Shown: positions 26,219 to 39,254 of the stretch, in pieces
Numbering within the stretch: position 1 is the stretch's first letter
Layout: each line of letters opens with the position of its first letter
Origin: Sisyra terminalis
Lineage: Eukaryota; Arthropoda; Insecta; Neuroptera; Sisyridae
Length of the DNA stretch: 64,000 nt
Direction: 5' to 3'
Assembly (NCBI GenBank): GCA_958496175.1
Contig: OY292274.1
Coordinates: forward strand, 60,212,630 to 60,276,629
The notes under the pieces: generated by a model
The model's input: only the letters and a program-made list of their open reading frames with translations
The model's database searches: none
What the model was told of the DNA's origin: nothing
Made by a program: the position numbers and the translations under genes

Positions 26219-27670
26219 CTAATTTGGGGATTTTTTGGTTCGTTTATATCAAATTTAATGTTCAGAACATTCTTTGATGCACCGGGAGGCTTAGGATGGC
26301 CTAATTTACAATTCATCTTTGATACTTTTACAGAGCTGTAGATCAGTATAGTTTGCCAATATAACAAAACATTAACTTGGGAATTTTTGGTTTCATTGAT
26401 CACAAATACGCAATTATGATATTTATAGAGTTCCTCGATAAGCTTGGTTAAATTAGGTAACTTATTTCCTTTTGTTTTTCTATAGTGTTTTTTCGAATAT
26501 GTAGGAGGTCACTAATTAAAAATACGATGCAAGTGCAACTAATCAAATTCTTCCACGTATCTAGAGGAACCAGAAACATAATTTCCTAGGCTTTTCTCAA
26601 ACACAACATCAAAATAATTGAACAAGTATTAAAGAAAAAAAAACATTCATTTCACTAAATAGATATGTGGCAATTTGTAATATTAAAAAAAAAACAGTAA
26701 TGATTTGACCGCAATTATTCAATCATTAAATAATAAATTTTCTATGGAATTTAGAGCTTTGATTTAAATAAAACAGCAATGATTGACTTGCAATTAAATT
26801 CAAGTAAAAACAGTCATTAATCATCTTCAGAATTATTAATTTTTTATTGCTGCTGCATAGTTTTATGCAACGGTTTTTAATTAATTCCATTTTTATGAGC
26901 ATTAATCGCTAAATTTACGACTCAGTTTTAAAAGGTTTACAACCCATAAATTTTCATAGAAATGTTACCTTCCATTTATATAGAAACAATTTTATGTAAT
27001 TATTCCTCTTTCTCCCTCTCATTTCAACAATTTTCGATTCCCAATTTCTTTAATCCAATTGGGGAAACTAATGTTTCACATCATGAAAATCATTCGCTTG
27101 AATCGATTTGCTTGGAGTGATTAAGTTGATTGTAACTAATTTTGAGTATGTCTGATGAATTTTGACCAACCAACTGTGAGAAATTATTATATGGCGGCAC
27201 ATATTTGCACAATTAAGCTATTTGCTCGCAATTCGATTTATATGTTAGAACATATATTCGCTAATATAATACAAAGTATAATGTTTGATTTCATCAACTT
27301 AACTACATGACTAGGGAGCAATTCTTGCGTTTAAAATTTCAACTCAAGCAATTGATGAATTTGGGTGTCATAAGTAAAAAAAAATGCCCAGGGGAATTAC
27401 CTTATCTACATACAATTTTAGTTAAAAATCACAATTTTGTGTCAATGCAGAATTATGTTTAATTAAAATTGGTATTTTTTTATTTTAATTATGTCTCTTA
27501 ATTGTTAGAAGTAAAAAATATAAATTTCAAAATAAAGAACTTAAATTTTTTATTGTTTTAAGTATTAATTTTTCTTGTATTTACCAATTGCTTTAATCGT
27601 TGTTAGTTCTGTGGTTTCAATGTCGCTAGTTCTATAGTATAAACGATATAATAATAATCGATATAATAAT

Positions 27671-27848
27671 CGATATAAGGCAATATTTGTCAATTAATGA
27701 GAACCATAAGCAATCTAGTTATACATCAAACCAAGGAGTATTCTATAATACAAAATTATTAACAAAATTGCACCCTTTTCTTTGATGTCCAAATGCACAA
27801 CTAAGTAGCTTACGATTCTCATTAATTGACTAATATCGCCTAAGTATC
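27671..27848. repeat. Imperfect palindrome, about 178 bp
   Basis: GTCAATTAATGAGAACCATA on the left is mirrored by ATTCTCATTAATTGAC on the right; probably a decayed foldback MITE. Preceded by a short ATATAATAATCG microsatellite. Confidence 0.6.
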
Positions 27849-28799
27849 AATAGTAAACTCGGTACTAGGGTTCAGTTTATAAATTTATTTTTTACACTTT
27901 AATGCATTTTATCAATAGAAAGAAGGTTTTCAAGATCTTTAATTTTTTTTATTTTCTCCTTTTTATTCTTCCAATATATTTTTAATACCAATTTTGTCCA
28001 TCACTGTCATTAAATTGACTTGCTTTTACAAGCGCCTGCAAAGGTAGGAAACCAAAGATTTTTCTTAATTAAATATTTAATTATTATAGAAATATTTAAT
28101 GGTTACTATATTTTACGATTGTTGCCATCAAGAGTAAGCAGGTGTATCAAAATTCAACTCAATAAAGTGCTTGGAAGTAAGTGAAAAATGAGATTTTAAG
28201 TTCCGTACCTTGTTAATAAACTAACGACAAGTGGCCTAATAGAAGAAGAAGACAAAAAGGAGGAAATTTAGAAAAGTTTTTTTTCAATTCGAAAATTCAT
28301 TTTTTAAGAGTATAGTTCTGTAATTCATAATTTAATAACTTTGATTACGTTATTTGAGAAAAATAACGAAACTCTTCAATGCTTATTCCTTAAATTAGGA
28401 ATCCCCATCCTTTTTGTTCCCAAGAGCATATTTTAGTATGCCGGTTGGGTGGTGTGCATCATTTATTTTTTCGAGGTATATTTACAATTAGACGTAGCGA
28501 ATAATACATACCTACAGATAATGCACAAAAATGTTAACTTCCATAAGTTCTATAAAATTACAAAAATATAAAAATTCTGGTAATTGGGTCGAATTCGGAA
28601 AATGTATTACTTGAGGGTGTTATTACAGAGACGGAGACAAACTAAACTATGCCAAGAAAATGCTATTTTCATCAGGAGAATCATAACGATGATCTTCTAC
28701 GCATAATAATCTATATGTTAATCTTATTCTTTCTCTAATTTCTCTGTTGAATTATTATTTATTTTTTTTATAATTGTATTGTTAACTTAAAACAAAGTT

Positions 28800-28900
28800 T
28801 AAAGTGACCATACAACGGGCAGCCCATATAAATCGGTCAACGGGCGCCATAGTGCCCGTGGGCATAGGGTTGGAAAGCACTGGTTGGAAAGCACAAATGA
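28800..28900. mobile_element. Possible hAT-type repeat end
   Basis: The minus strand begins GTGCTTTCCAACC (28883 and again 28894 downwards) followed by a GC-rich stretch (GGGCACTATGGCGCCCG), resembling the ends of hAT elements in the CAGTG.TTCCCAACC group. The partner end was not found. Confidence 0.35.
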
Positions 28901-29149
28901 TAAAATTAAATGAAAAATAATTGCAATTTCTTATTAGAATATCTTGTACAGGGTAAAGAACTGCAAGGATGTCAAACTCAAAGCTACCTTGAGCAAATAA
29001 GCAATGCTTAACTTTGGTGGGCCGCAAAGAAAATCAATGTTCATAAAATGTTTTTTTTTTGGGGCAATTTTCCCATACAAATCCTGCTATAGCCTTTGTA
29101 AGATACCACTAGTTCGTTCAATGCTTTAAAAAACCTTCACATTTGCTAT

Positions 29150-30735
29150 TCCTTTTTTTATTATAAAGTCTAGTTTACTATATGGATTACAAAACAAAGC
29201 CTTTAAGAAAATTGTATTGTGAAAAAATTGTAGTCCTGTGGGTAACAATATGTAGGCTCACAATTCCATTTCAAAGTATCAAAATAGACAATTTTCAACT
29301 GCAAAATAAAGATATAAGGAATGGTTAACTTTCCTTAAAACGAATTTTATATTATTGTTTGGATCATCTTAAACGATACTGACTAAAAAATTTTTACATT
29401 TACGGGATAGATAGCCGGGAAATCAAAACGTGAAATTAAGTAGGTAAATTTACATGCGACAAATTGGGACTGAAAATGGATCATTTTAGAGGGTAGGTTT
29501 TTATTATGAGGTCTAGTTTTCTCAACGGATTATCAAACAAGGTCTTAATATGAATTGTATTGTGAAAAAATTTTAGCCCTGTGCGCAACAGGATAACTAC
29601 AATTCCAGTTCAAAGTTTCAAAAAGGATAATTTTCAACTGCAAAATAGGGATATAAGGGATGGTTTAACTTCCTTTAAATGAACTTAGTATTGTTGATTG
29701 AATCATCCTTAACGATATTCACTAAAAAAATTACATTTGTGGTATAGATGGCCGGGAAATCAAAACGGGAAACTAAGGAGTTAAATTACGTGCGACAAAT
29801 TTGGACTGAAGTTGTGTCATTTCAGGGGGTAGGTTTTTATTATAAGGTCTAGCTTGCTCAACGGATTATAAAACAAAGCCTTTAAAAGAATTGTTTTCTG
29901 AAAAAATTTTCGTTCTTTGTGCAATAGGACAACCGCAAATCCATTTCAAATTTTCAAAAAGGATAATTTTCAAGTGCAAAATAGAGATATAAGGAATGGT
30001 TTATTTTCCTTAAAATAGACTTAATTATATTTTTTGAATCATCTTTAACGATACTGACTAAAAATATTTTACATTTGTGGGATAGATGGCCGGGAAATCA
30101 AAACGGGAAGTTAAGGAGGCAAAAATTTATGTGACAAATTTGGACTGAAATTGGGTCATTTCAGGGGGTGAGTTTTTATTTTAAGGTCTAGTTTTCTCAA
30201 CGGATTATCAAACAAAGCCTTTAAGGGAATTGTATTGTAAAAAAATTTCCTGTGTGCAACAAGATAACCACAATTCCAGTTCAGTTTCAAAAAGGATAAT
30301 TTTCAACTGCAAAATAGGAATATAAGGGATGGTTTATTTTCCTTAAAATATACTTAATTATATTGTTTGAATTATCCTCAACGATACACACTAAAAATAT
30401 TTTACATTCTCGGGATAGATGGTCGAGAAATCAAAACGGGAAATTAAGGAGTTAAATTACGTGCGACAAATCTGGACTGAAATTGTGCCATTTCAGGTGG
30501 TAGCTTTTTATTATGAGGTCTATTTTCTCTACTGATTTTAAAATAAAGCCTTAAAAAGAATTGTATTGACAAAAAAAATTCGTCCTACATGCAATAAGAC
30601 AACCACAAATTCATTTCAAAGATTCAAAAAGGACAATTTTCAAGTGCAAAATAGGGATATAAAGGATGGTTTATTTTCCTCAAAATTTTTTTATTATTAT
30701 TGTATGAATCATTTTTAACGATATTGACTAAAAAG
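29150..30735. repeat. Satellite-like tandem array, unit about 336 bp, near five units
   Basis: The landmark GGTCTAGTTTTCTCAACGG or a variant occurs at about 29168, 29511, 29847, 30186 and 30518 (spacing 332-343 bp). Other shared blocks are AAAAAGGATAATTTTCAA, GATAGATGGCCGGGAAATCA and GTGCGACAAATTTGGACTGA. The units have diverged by single bases and small indels. No coding frame. Confidence 0.9.
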
Positions 30736-31528
30736 ACTAAAAACCTTTTGACCAGTTGGACAGAGTAGTTTTACTTTATAATCATTTCATGTACCAAAAG
30801 TCACATGCAAAATTTATGATTTTAGTTTAAAATTTCGATTTTTTTTTCCTCAATTTTTAGAAGAAAAACAAGAAACCATCATCTAAAAGAAGAATGCGTT
30901 TTATTTACCGTTTAATCATATTATTATCGATCATTTATTTGCATGTTGATCATTACGGTTTAAAAGGAAAAAGTCACATTTTTTTTTCTTTTTAAGAAAA
31001 GCAATTATGCAATTCTCTTGTATATCTGTAAATGTATCAGTGCACCTGTCTCTCACTTACAATTGAATTAATTTAATTCCATGTAATTTCGCTCGATCAG
31101 TACATAAATCCAACACAAGCTCAATTTGTTTGATATAAATCAATTTCCATAATAAATGCCTGATTTTCGACGACACGACGCGACATATCCAATTGAACAA
31201 AACCAACACATAAGTATCGTTGGCATTTGTTTGAAAAAGCAGGTTTTTCTGGCGGTTGCGTTGCCGCGTATCGATTTGGCCTGTGGAAATGTGGAAATGA
31301 TTTCTATTGTCTTTATAAATATTTATTTAATTATTAGGTAATTAAAAGTAAAGCAGCAGTATCAACATCGATCCAATATGGCTAACGCCATGTCATGCCA
31401 GGCCTACTTATGTATAACACTTGGGTGTGGATTCGACATGTTTTCCACAACCACCTCTCGCTTCGGATTTTACATCACCCAAACTCATGTGATTGGGATC
31501 AAGTAATATTTTCGATCAAGTCGCCATG
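30736..31528. other. Upstream region of the cuticle protein gene
   Basis: Non-coding. The GC content rises from about 31380 towards the TATA box, which may mark regulatory sequence. The 61-codon frame at 31156 has no family marks. Confidence 0.4.
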
Positions 31529-31536
31529 TATAAATA
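31529..31536 (+). promoter_or_regulatory. TATA box of the cuticle protein gene
   Basis: TATAAATA stands 79 bp before the ATG, leaving a 5' leader of about 45-50 nt if transcription starts near 31560. This spacing is usual for insect cuticle genes. Confidence 0.65.
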
Positions 31537-31607
31537 CGCGGCAAATTCGAAATAAGTGACATTAGATCATTGCTTCTCAAAACCTGATCTACTTTAAACT
31601 CAGAAAA

Positions 31608-32221
31608 ATGAATCTAGCTGTAAGTAAATTTGGACTGAGTTTATCTGATTTTTTTTTTGTTTAAATTTTAATTTTATTTATTATTTTAAGTTCCGACTCG
31701 TTTGTTTGGCTGTGGTGTGTTCGTTGTGCAACGCTTTGCCGGTTGAGAATAAGGAGGAAAAACAGCCAGCGGAAAAACCAGTAGAGGCGCGTGACAAGCG
31801 TGGCATTTTTGGATATTCGGCACCACTCACTGTGGCGCATGCGCCCGCCGTTGTAGCTCACGCTCCAGCCGTTTACGCTGCCCACGCTCCCGTTGTGTCG
31901 GCTCCTTTGATTGCTCATGCACCGACCTACGTTGCAGCTCCCGTTAAAAAATTGGCTACGTCTTATGCATCCGTTAGTGTACAACATGTTGCACATGCAC
32001 CAATTGCTGCTTATCACGCTCCAGTAGCCGCCGCTTATCACGCTCCAATCGCCGCCGCCTATCATGCCCCCATTGCCACAGCCGCCTATCATGCCCCTAT
32101 TGCAACCGCCGCCTATCATGCTCCCATTGCCACAGCCGCATACCATGCACCCCTTACCACAGCCTACCACGCTCCCCTATTATCCCATGGACTATCATAC
32201 GGAGCCTACGGGTATCACTAG
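31608..32221 (+). CDS. Cuticle-type secreted protein with AHAP/AYHAP repeats
   Basis: Two exons, 31608-31619 (MNLA, donor GTAAGT) and 31691-32221 (after TTTTAAG, ending TAG), encode about 180 aa. The tiny first exon that splits the signal peptide is typical of arthropod cuticle protein genes. Residues 1-20 (MNLAFRLVCLAVVCSLCNA) form a signal peptide, followed by a charged EEKQPAEKPVEARDKRG segment. The rest is low complexity: AHAP repeats, then AYHAPIA repeats, ending LSYGAYGYH. There is no Rebers-Riddiford chitin-binding consensus, so it belongs with low-complexity cuticle proteins (similar to those called cuticle protein 16.5) rather than the CPR family. It should be exported by epidermal cells into the cuticle. 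A TATA box lies 79 bp upstream of the ATG and a poly(A) signal follows at 32380. A long antisense frame over this gene is a shadow of the repeat. Confidence 0.85.
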
Positions 32222-32379
32222 TCCATAAAAACACCAAACTTTTTCATTTTACTTTTTTAAAAAAAAATCAGCCCTTTTTTCTGTATTCTTTTAGACAAAT
32301 CTTCAAGTGAAAATCTATTTATTTCCTAGTTCCTTGTTTGACTGAATTTTTCTCAGGATAAGTAATACTCGAATCACAT

Positions 32380-32385
32380 AATAAA
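32380..32385 (+). other. Poly(A) signal of the cuticle protein gene
   Basis: AATAAA lies about 160 bp after the stop codon, downstream of AT-rich 3' UTR sequence. Confidence 0.5.
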
Positions 32386-33194
32386 CTGTAAACATTTTAA
32401 AGTAAGTTCATTTTTTTTTCATTTTCTTCAACAATGTATTTTTTCAAATAAAATTTTCTCTACCATATGTGATAGTTTTTCTTTAACGTTTTCTGTGATT
32501 TACGCCTAATTTAATTGGTTAAAATACAACGGTAAGTACCTAATTTAAATTTTAAGTTAATACTTAACATTTTCCACAACAAGGGTTTTTCCACAAAAGT
32601 ATTGGGCTATTTGTAAGTTATTGATATTCCCTTATTTTTTTCATTCATTGATTTTCGCTAATAGATCTAACGTCGGAATATAATGGCGAAGAGAAGTCAA
32701 TGGCAAATTTCTCTTATTTTGATTATGTAAAACTAAACTTAAGAGTTTTACGTTTGGGAACCAAAGTCGAAGCGAAATTTAATTTCCAAGTGTTCAGTTA
32801 TCCCTCTATTGAAGGAGTGGGTAAAGATCTATCGTCAATAGATCAATAATCGATTGTAGGCATTTTAAATGAATTTTAGGCAAATATTGGTAATTTTTTG
32901 GTAATAATTGGAACGAAGTAAGAATGTGCTAAAATGAATGGCTAGACAAATTGGATTATTGGCTCAGATTAATCAATTGCCACTTAACATTGATAATTTT
33001 CCATTGATTACTTTCCATCAAGAATAAGTCACTAACAAAAGTTTTTAAATGTAAATATTTAAACTTATATTTCAATAGCCACATGAGATGGAAAAAAAAG
33101 TAAGTACCTTACTTTTATTTTGTACAAATTAAGTCAACATCTCAATCCTTTTGTTTTAAAAGTAATTTATCATGGTTTGTTTTAAAGCATAATT

Positions 33195-33355
33195 TACTAT
33201 GGTAGCGGTTCCAAGCCTTTTTCAGCCGCGGACCCCCAAGGAAATCAAGCATAATGCCAATATTAATGACAATATTATATTTTAGTATTTCTTCATTAAA
33301 TTATCGCGGACCCCCAAACATAGGCTCGCGGACCACAGGTTAGGAAACAATGTAC
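33195..33355. mobile_element. Possible short hAT-type MITE
   Basis: GCGGTTCCAAGCCTTTTTC...GCGGACCCCCAAG on the left and GCGGACCACAGGTTAGGAAAC on the right are roughly inverted, with the GTTCC.AACC-type ends common in hAT MITEs. Target duplication not resolved. Confidence 0.45.
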
Positions 33356-33837
33356 TTTGGTATTATAGCTTGGGGAGGTGCATATTACAGCTCTGTAAAA
33401 ACAGTAGCTTCTTTTCAAACTAAATTGCTAAGCGAAATAAGTTCATATAATTTAATCTCTTCCCCTTTATGAATCAAAGAGTCATTCTTTGTTAGTTCAC
33501 TTTGCTACTATTATGAAGAATGTAAAAGTTTATATCCAAAGAAAGTGGTTAATACGAGATCTTAGCCGTTAAGTCTTTCCAGAATAAATAAAACAATTAG
33601 CTATAAAAATGCATATTATGTAGCTTTAAAAATTAATAATCAATTACTTAATGGCATGAAAACATTAATGAGTTCTATGGAACTTTTAAAAAGGAAATGT
33701 TGAAATTGGATAAGAACAAATAATTATAATTGGTAACACTAAGAAAACTAAAATTATTAATTCTGATTTTGGCAACATAATTAATGATACCTAATTATTA
33801 AGATATAAATCTATTGTAAATAATTTATATAAATGTA

Positions 33838-34690
33838 TGGGAACACGGGGCGGAATGAGGTACTGGGGTACTGGGGCGGGATGGGAAATGGAATTAGCGC
33901 TTGCTACAGGTGACAAAAACGCGTAAAAATCATACTCAATGTTCAATTAACTGTGCTGCATTATAAAAAGCGGCTATCGCCAATAAAGAGTGCAGTTGTT
34001 TTTATTTTTATCAAAAGTCGAAATAAACGTTTCCGAATTCTAATTTCTGCAAAGTAACACTAAGGTAATTATCCTATGTTCTATTTTTTGTTTGAATATT
34101 AACATGACATGTTTGTTAAAACATACTGTTGACTAACTAAAAGCCTAGTGATAATTCAAATATAACCAATATATCCTGCCTTAATAGTCGTTCTTCTGTG
34201 AAAAGTGTTTTATTTTATCAGCAAATAGTGCGTAGATATATAAGGAAAACTAGCCGACAGTCCATATATAAGAAAGGTCGGAAGATGCAGAGGTAATCTG
34301 TTTATACTGTCAGGATTTAAACTCCAAATCTAATGAAAGCTGGTGTTCCTGCAGTATTTGTCAAAAATGGGCACATTTGGCATGTGCTGGGCTACATACG
34401 ATGATGACAGTGTCTTAATCTGCGAACTAAGCCCATAACAAGTATCCTACTGCGCCCCAGGCTCATTTTCCATTGTACCCCAGAGGGTGGGGCAGAATGA
34501 GAAATTTCCATTAATTTTTGAAACCTAAATTTTTAATATTAATTATTAATTTAAATCAATAAAACCTTTTTTTATTTGTAAAGAATGAATTAAATAAAAA
34601 TATAAATTACAAAACAATGAGTTTGTTTCTTTAAATCTCTACTAAATTGTAATTAAGGCTTAGGTACCCCATTCCGCCCCAGGTTCCCCT
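33838..34690 (+). mobile_element. pogo-like DNA transposon remnant, copy 1
   Basis: Ends GGGAACACGGGGCGGAATG and CATTCCGCCCCAGGTTCCCC are inverted repeats. Within, 34291-34390 encodes VICLYCQDLNSKSNESW, then CSICQKWAHLACAGLH, a Cys/His cluster like the PHD-type finger at the C-terminus of some pogo-family transposases. Nothing remains of the DDE domain. The copy at 43819 shares the whole structure. Confidence 0.7.
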
Positions 34691-35058
34691 GCATACAAAT
34701 ATATTTATATGTATGCATGTGTATTTATGTTTGTATACTTGGATGTATGTTATATTTCAACGTACTGGTTTTAAGCACAGGCGCATATGCACATTTTTAG
34801 ATTTCTTATACCACAAAATAAACAAGTAAAAAAAAAACTAATTTTTTAATTGAAAACGTGTACTAATTTAGCAGACAATGAAACTTGAAATTAAAATTAA
34901 ACATTTATCTTTTCTACAACGGACATTACCGATTTTCAAATAGTGCTTCTACACTTCCTTCTATTCATTCTCTCTTTAAATAAATATATTTTTCTTTAAT
35001 TTAACCCATTTTTCGAAGTCGATATGAATAACAAAAATTATTATCGATCATACTAGCA

Positions 35059-35257
35059 ACGTGTAATCTCACTAATTCGTCACTATTAAAAACCGGATGG
35101 TGCCGGATTATTGAAATGTTCGGATTACTGGATTATAGTGAAAAGTCATAGGTAATGAATAAAATAAAGCATTTCATACAGGGTATAAATGTATGCACAG
35201 GTATAGAGAGGCGAGGGAGACGTGGGCGGAGGGTGTCGGATTAGTGAGATTATACTG
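35059..35257. mobile_element. Tigger/pogo-type MITE
   Basis: GTGTAATCTCACTAATTCGT on the left and TCGGATTAGTGAGATTATAC on the right are inverted; CAGTATAATCTC.NTAATCCG is the style of Tigger ends. About 200 bp, non-coding. The 61-codon frame at 35193 is spurious. Confidence 0.6.
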
Positions 35258-35439
35258 TATTCAGTTTATCTTCCCCGGATTTATAATAAAAAGGAACCCT
35301 ACTGGTGGCCACATAGGTAAGGAGTACATGATTGGTTCGATACTTGAGTCCAGAAAATTTTTGATATTTCTCGATTAATGTTTCTTTTTAATCCTTGAGT
35401 CGCTTTACACCTTGTTAGTAAAAAAAAAGATTACAGTGG

Positions 35440-35880
35440 AGATCAATAGATAATTTACATAGAAGAGGGAATTCTATGAAAAACCTTTACAAAATTCACT
35501 ATTTCTTCTTTTTTTTCGAATTCAAATCATGAAATAGGATACAAGGACAGATTCTTTAATCTTTAAATCAGGATTTCTCTATTTTCATGGCATAAGAAAG
35601 TCATTAGTTTTAGTCTCTTATTGTCAATTCTGCGAACCTAAATAGAATCTTGGTCCATAGGAACTCAAAAGATAATTTACATAGAAGAGGGGATTACAGG
35701 AAAAACTTTTACAAAATTCATTATTTCTTTTTTTTTTGAATTCAAATAATGTAATAGGATATAAGGATTGATTTTTTAATCTTTAAATCAGGATTTTTCC
35801 ATTTTAATGGTATAAGAAGGCCATTAGTTTTGGTCTCTTATTGCCAATTCTGCGATCCTAATTAGGATATGGGTCTGCAG
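35440..35880. repeat. Tandem duplication, unit about 222 bp
   Basis: GATAATTTACATAGAAGAGG occurs near 35449 and 35671, followed in both by AAATCAGGATTT and TAGTTTTGGTCTCTTATTG-type sequence. Confidence 0.8.
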
Positions 35881-35889
35881 TTTAAAAAA

Positions 35890-37600
35890 CTCTTGTTCAA
35901 AGTAACAGCATTTAATGTTGTTGAAAAATATATTTACTGCCCATATTTGTATGTTGCACTTTTAAATACTGACGACTTCATCTTTGTGTCCCTAATAATT
36001 CGATAATAATAATGTTTATTTTGGCTAACTACTTTTAAATACGTAAACCATTGAATGTTCTCAAACTTAATTGAAACTTTTGTCCGTGCATCACGTAATT
36101 AAGTTGTGAAAAGCCTCGCCGATGATAAATCATATTATTACGAACCAAGGGTTGTTTCTTACGCGATTAATAGCCATGCAATAAAAAATTAAAATCAAGC
36201 TCGAACAGTGGATATTTTTGAAAATCCTTATAAAAAATGCAATTCCTTCCATCAAAAATTCACATGCAACCGTCACCGGCTGCCAACATCTTCATTTCCT
36301 GCACTTCTCTTCCGTTTTTCCTCACCACCCCGATTATAAATCTCGGCTTTGCCGATGTACTAGAAAAAGTTTTCCATTCCCCATAAAGTTTTCCTATAAA
36401 ATTTCATACGAGCGCTTGCATAAATAAAAAAAACCGATTCGTTCAAAATATTACGATGAAAATTTAATAGCCTACGTCGGCCATTTAATTTAAAAGCTCC
36501 CACTAATATGCGATAAGTACTCTAGAATAAAAATTTAAGTGTATTAAAAACAGACTTGACATTCTCACGGGTCGTTAAAAATGCCGTTTGTGAGATGTGC
36601 AATTTTGCTCATATTGAAAATAAATGGCATCGAAAATCAATTGATAGTTTGACGTAATATAGACATATGGCAAAAATAGATTTGCCGTTTAAGCTGATTT
36701 ATAAGGGTTTGTCATAGATATACTTCGGAAATAAATCTTACATTCTTATAAAACTACAATTTTTACAACAAATTAGCTTAGCAATATAGAGTATTCTTAT
36801 TTAAGTACAAAAATGATCAAAAGATCTGTATCAAAAGAAAATAACCTTTGTAAGTACACCTACCACTAGAATCATAAAAAAATCGTTGGCATTAAAAGAA
36901 AATGTTCAAAAATTGTTCTTTAAGAATGAATCCTAAAAATTTAACCACGTGATTTATATTAAAATCAAAAAACAAAGATTTTGCAGACTTGGGAAAACTT
37001 ATTTTAAATAAAGTTAAATAAATGCCTAAAAGATTAATATATTCCAAGTAAAACACTGCTAAACATCAAAAATGTATCAAAAACAATCATAATTACAATT
37101 AAAAATTAAAACATTATCTACTAAAAGGATCAACCATCTTAACTTTCCTATAAGAATATTATAAGTAAATATATTTTTGGTTACTTAACTATTTCAAAAA
37201 TTTATCTACTAACTTAAAAATTCTTCCAACTTTAATGGTAATATTATCAAGTGCATCTTATTTATTGAAACACTATCTATTTCTGTACCTCTTAAGTTTC
37301 CTATAAAGCCATATACTTTAAATTATATTTCTTTCCGAGTTTTGAATATTTTACAAAAGGATGCCTTCAGTTTCGAACTATCCAGAATTCACTGAATATT
37401 ACCCTTATTTTCTTCTTCATTGGATAGGAAGCCAATGATGGGATTACTTATTTTAGGGGCCGCATAATTTCCGGAACGCAAAAATATTAAGGCGAAGAAT
37501 GTACGGACAATTTAAATTCAAAAATAGATTCGAGAAAGTTTCGTTGTGAATGTATGGAACATCTTTAGTAAAGTATAATAAATATTTTTTTATAGAATTT
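35890..37600. other. Gene-free stretch
   Basis: AT-rich. No supported gene, RNA or repeat boundary. The frame at 36218-36427 has somewhat higher GC but no recognisable domain. Confidence 0.35.
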
Positions 37601-37605
37601 ACTTT

Positions 37606-39240
37606 TATCGGAAGTAACGACTCCCAGGAAAATAACAGCCGGGGTTCCCCAAGGTAGCGTACTGGGACCTCTGTTGTATTCCCTAAACACAATCGATAAT
37701 AGGACAGCCCAGGTCCCAGGACAATGAAAGATAGCGTTGGTTATTATGATCCTGAAACCTGGAAAACCTCCCCAAGAGGTTGGTCCATACCGACCAATAA
37801 GTCTTCTTCAAACCTTAAGCAAAGTATATGAAAAATTACTTCTTAAAAGAATACACCCAATAATACAAGACAAAAAAATCCTACCAGATCATCAATTTGG
37901 CTTTAGAAATGGTCACTCAACACTAGAGCAAATTCACAGAATCGTTGAAACTATTCGCTATGCTCAGGAAAGAAAACAATTCTGTTCTGCTGCTTTTCTG
38001 GATGTGGCACAGGTATTTGATAAGGTGTGGCATCCCGGACTGTTGTACAAAGTCAAAAAAGAACTTCCTGAGTATTTTAACATAATTTCGTCCTACTTGG
38101 AAAACCTTATCTTTCAAATTAAATACAAATCGGAAGTAACGACTCCCAAAGAAATAACAGCCGGGGTTCCCCAAGGTACCATACTGGGACCTCTGTTGTA
38201 TTCCCTTTACACAGGCGATATGCCAAATACAACAGATGCATTAGTGGCAACATTTGCTGATGACACAGCCATCGTAACCGCAGCAGATGAACCCAATGAA
38301 GCTTCATTAAAGCTCCAAATAACCTGGACATAGTAGAAAAATGGGCACAAAAGTGAGAAATAAAAATAAACAACACAAAATTTACACACATAATATTTAC
38401 ACTGCGCAGAAATATATGTCCACCGGTTACAATGGAAGGCACAGAACTACCGCAAAAGAGCACGCTAAAATATATCGGAATGCACTTAGATCAAAAACTT
38501 ACATGGGCTGTGCAAATCAAAAAAACTCGAGGACATTTAAATAAAAAATACAAAAAAATGTACTGGCTAATGGCATCTAATGCACCATTATCGACGGAAA
38601 ACAAACTTGTTCTATACAAGGTCATCCTCAAGCCCATATGGACATATGGGATACAGTTATGGGGTACTGCATCCAACTCCAACATTGAAATCCTACAAAG
38701 ATTCCAATCAAGGACCCTACGACAAATAATCGAACCTCCATGGTATGTAAACAATAAAAAAATACATGAAGATACAGAAATGCCATCTGTAAAGGAGAAA
38801 ATTCAAAGGTTTAGTAAAAAATACCTGACAAAACTAGACGATCATTCCAACCATCTCTCAATAAACTTATTGGACAATAGTGAGATGATAAGAAGGTTAC
38901 AAAAATGGAATGTAATAGATTTGCCTGATAGATTTTGTAGCTAAACAAATATTCCTATTAACTATTTATTGCCAAATTATCTTATTATATAGCTTTATTT
39001 TTATATATTATTTATATATTAATGTTTCACATTATTATTAGCATTAATATTGTCATTATTGACTATTATTGTTATTATTATTACTACGGTTGATTGTTTT
39101 TATGATTTTTGTTATTGCTATAAGAACTACTATTATTGTTATTGATGCTATTGATTGTTACAAATCTTTGTACTTATACAGCACTAATCATTATTGCAAC
39201 CCGATGCAGATTGTGCAATTTATTTGAAAATAAAAAACAA
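37606..39240 (+). mobile_element. Jockey-clade LINE, RT-bearing copy with internal rearrangement
   Basis: 37737-38333 encodes LKPGKPPQEVGPYRPISLLQ through GVPQGTILGPLLYSLYTGDM and FADD (ATFADDTAIV). After a frameshift, 38432-38944 encodes MEGTELPQKSTLKYIGMHLD, LDQKLTWAVQIKKTRGHLNK and LLYK-type VLYKVILKPIWTYGIQLWGT, ending DLPDRFCS. The 3' UTR (38945-39240) is rich in ATT repeats and ends GAAAATAAAAAACAAAG. Block 37606-37684 duplicates 38126-38210 and sits upstream of its normal place. Same family as the minus-strand copy at 14885-16742. No ORF1 or endonuclease. Confidence 0.92.
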
Positions 39241-39254
39241 AGAATTTACTTTCC

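Noticed and set aside
31661..32170. 169-codon minus-strand frame rich in Gly, Met and Cys opposite the cuticle gene
   Set aside because: It is the complement of the AHAP/AYHAP repeat; the plus-strand gene has a signal peptide, splice sites, TATA box and poly(A) signal.
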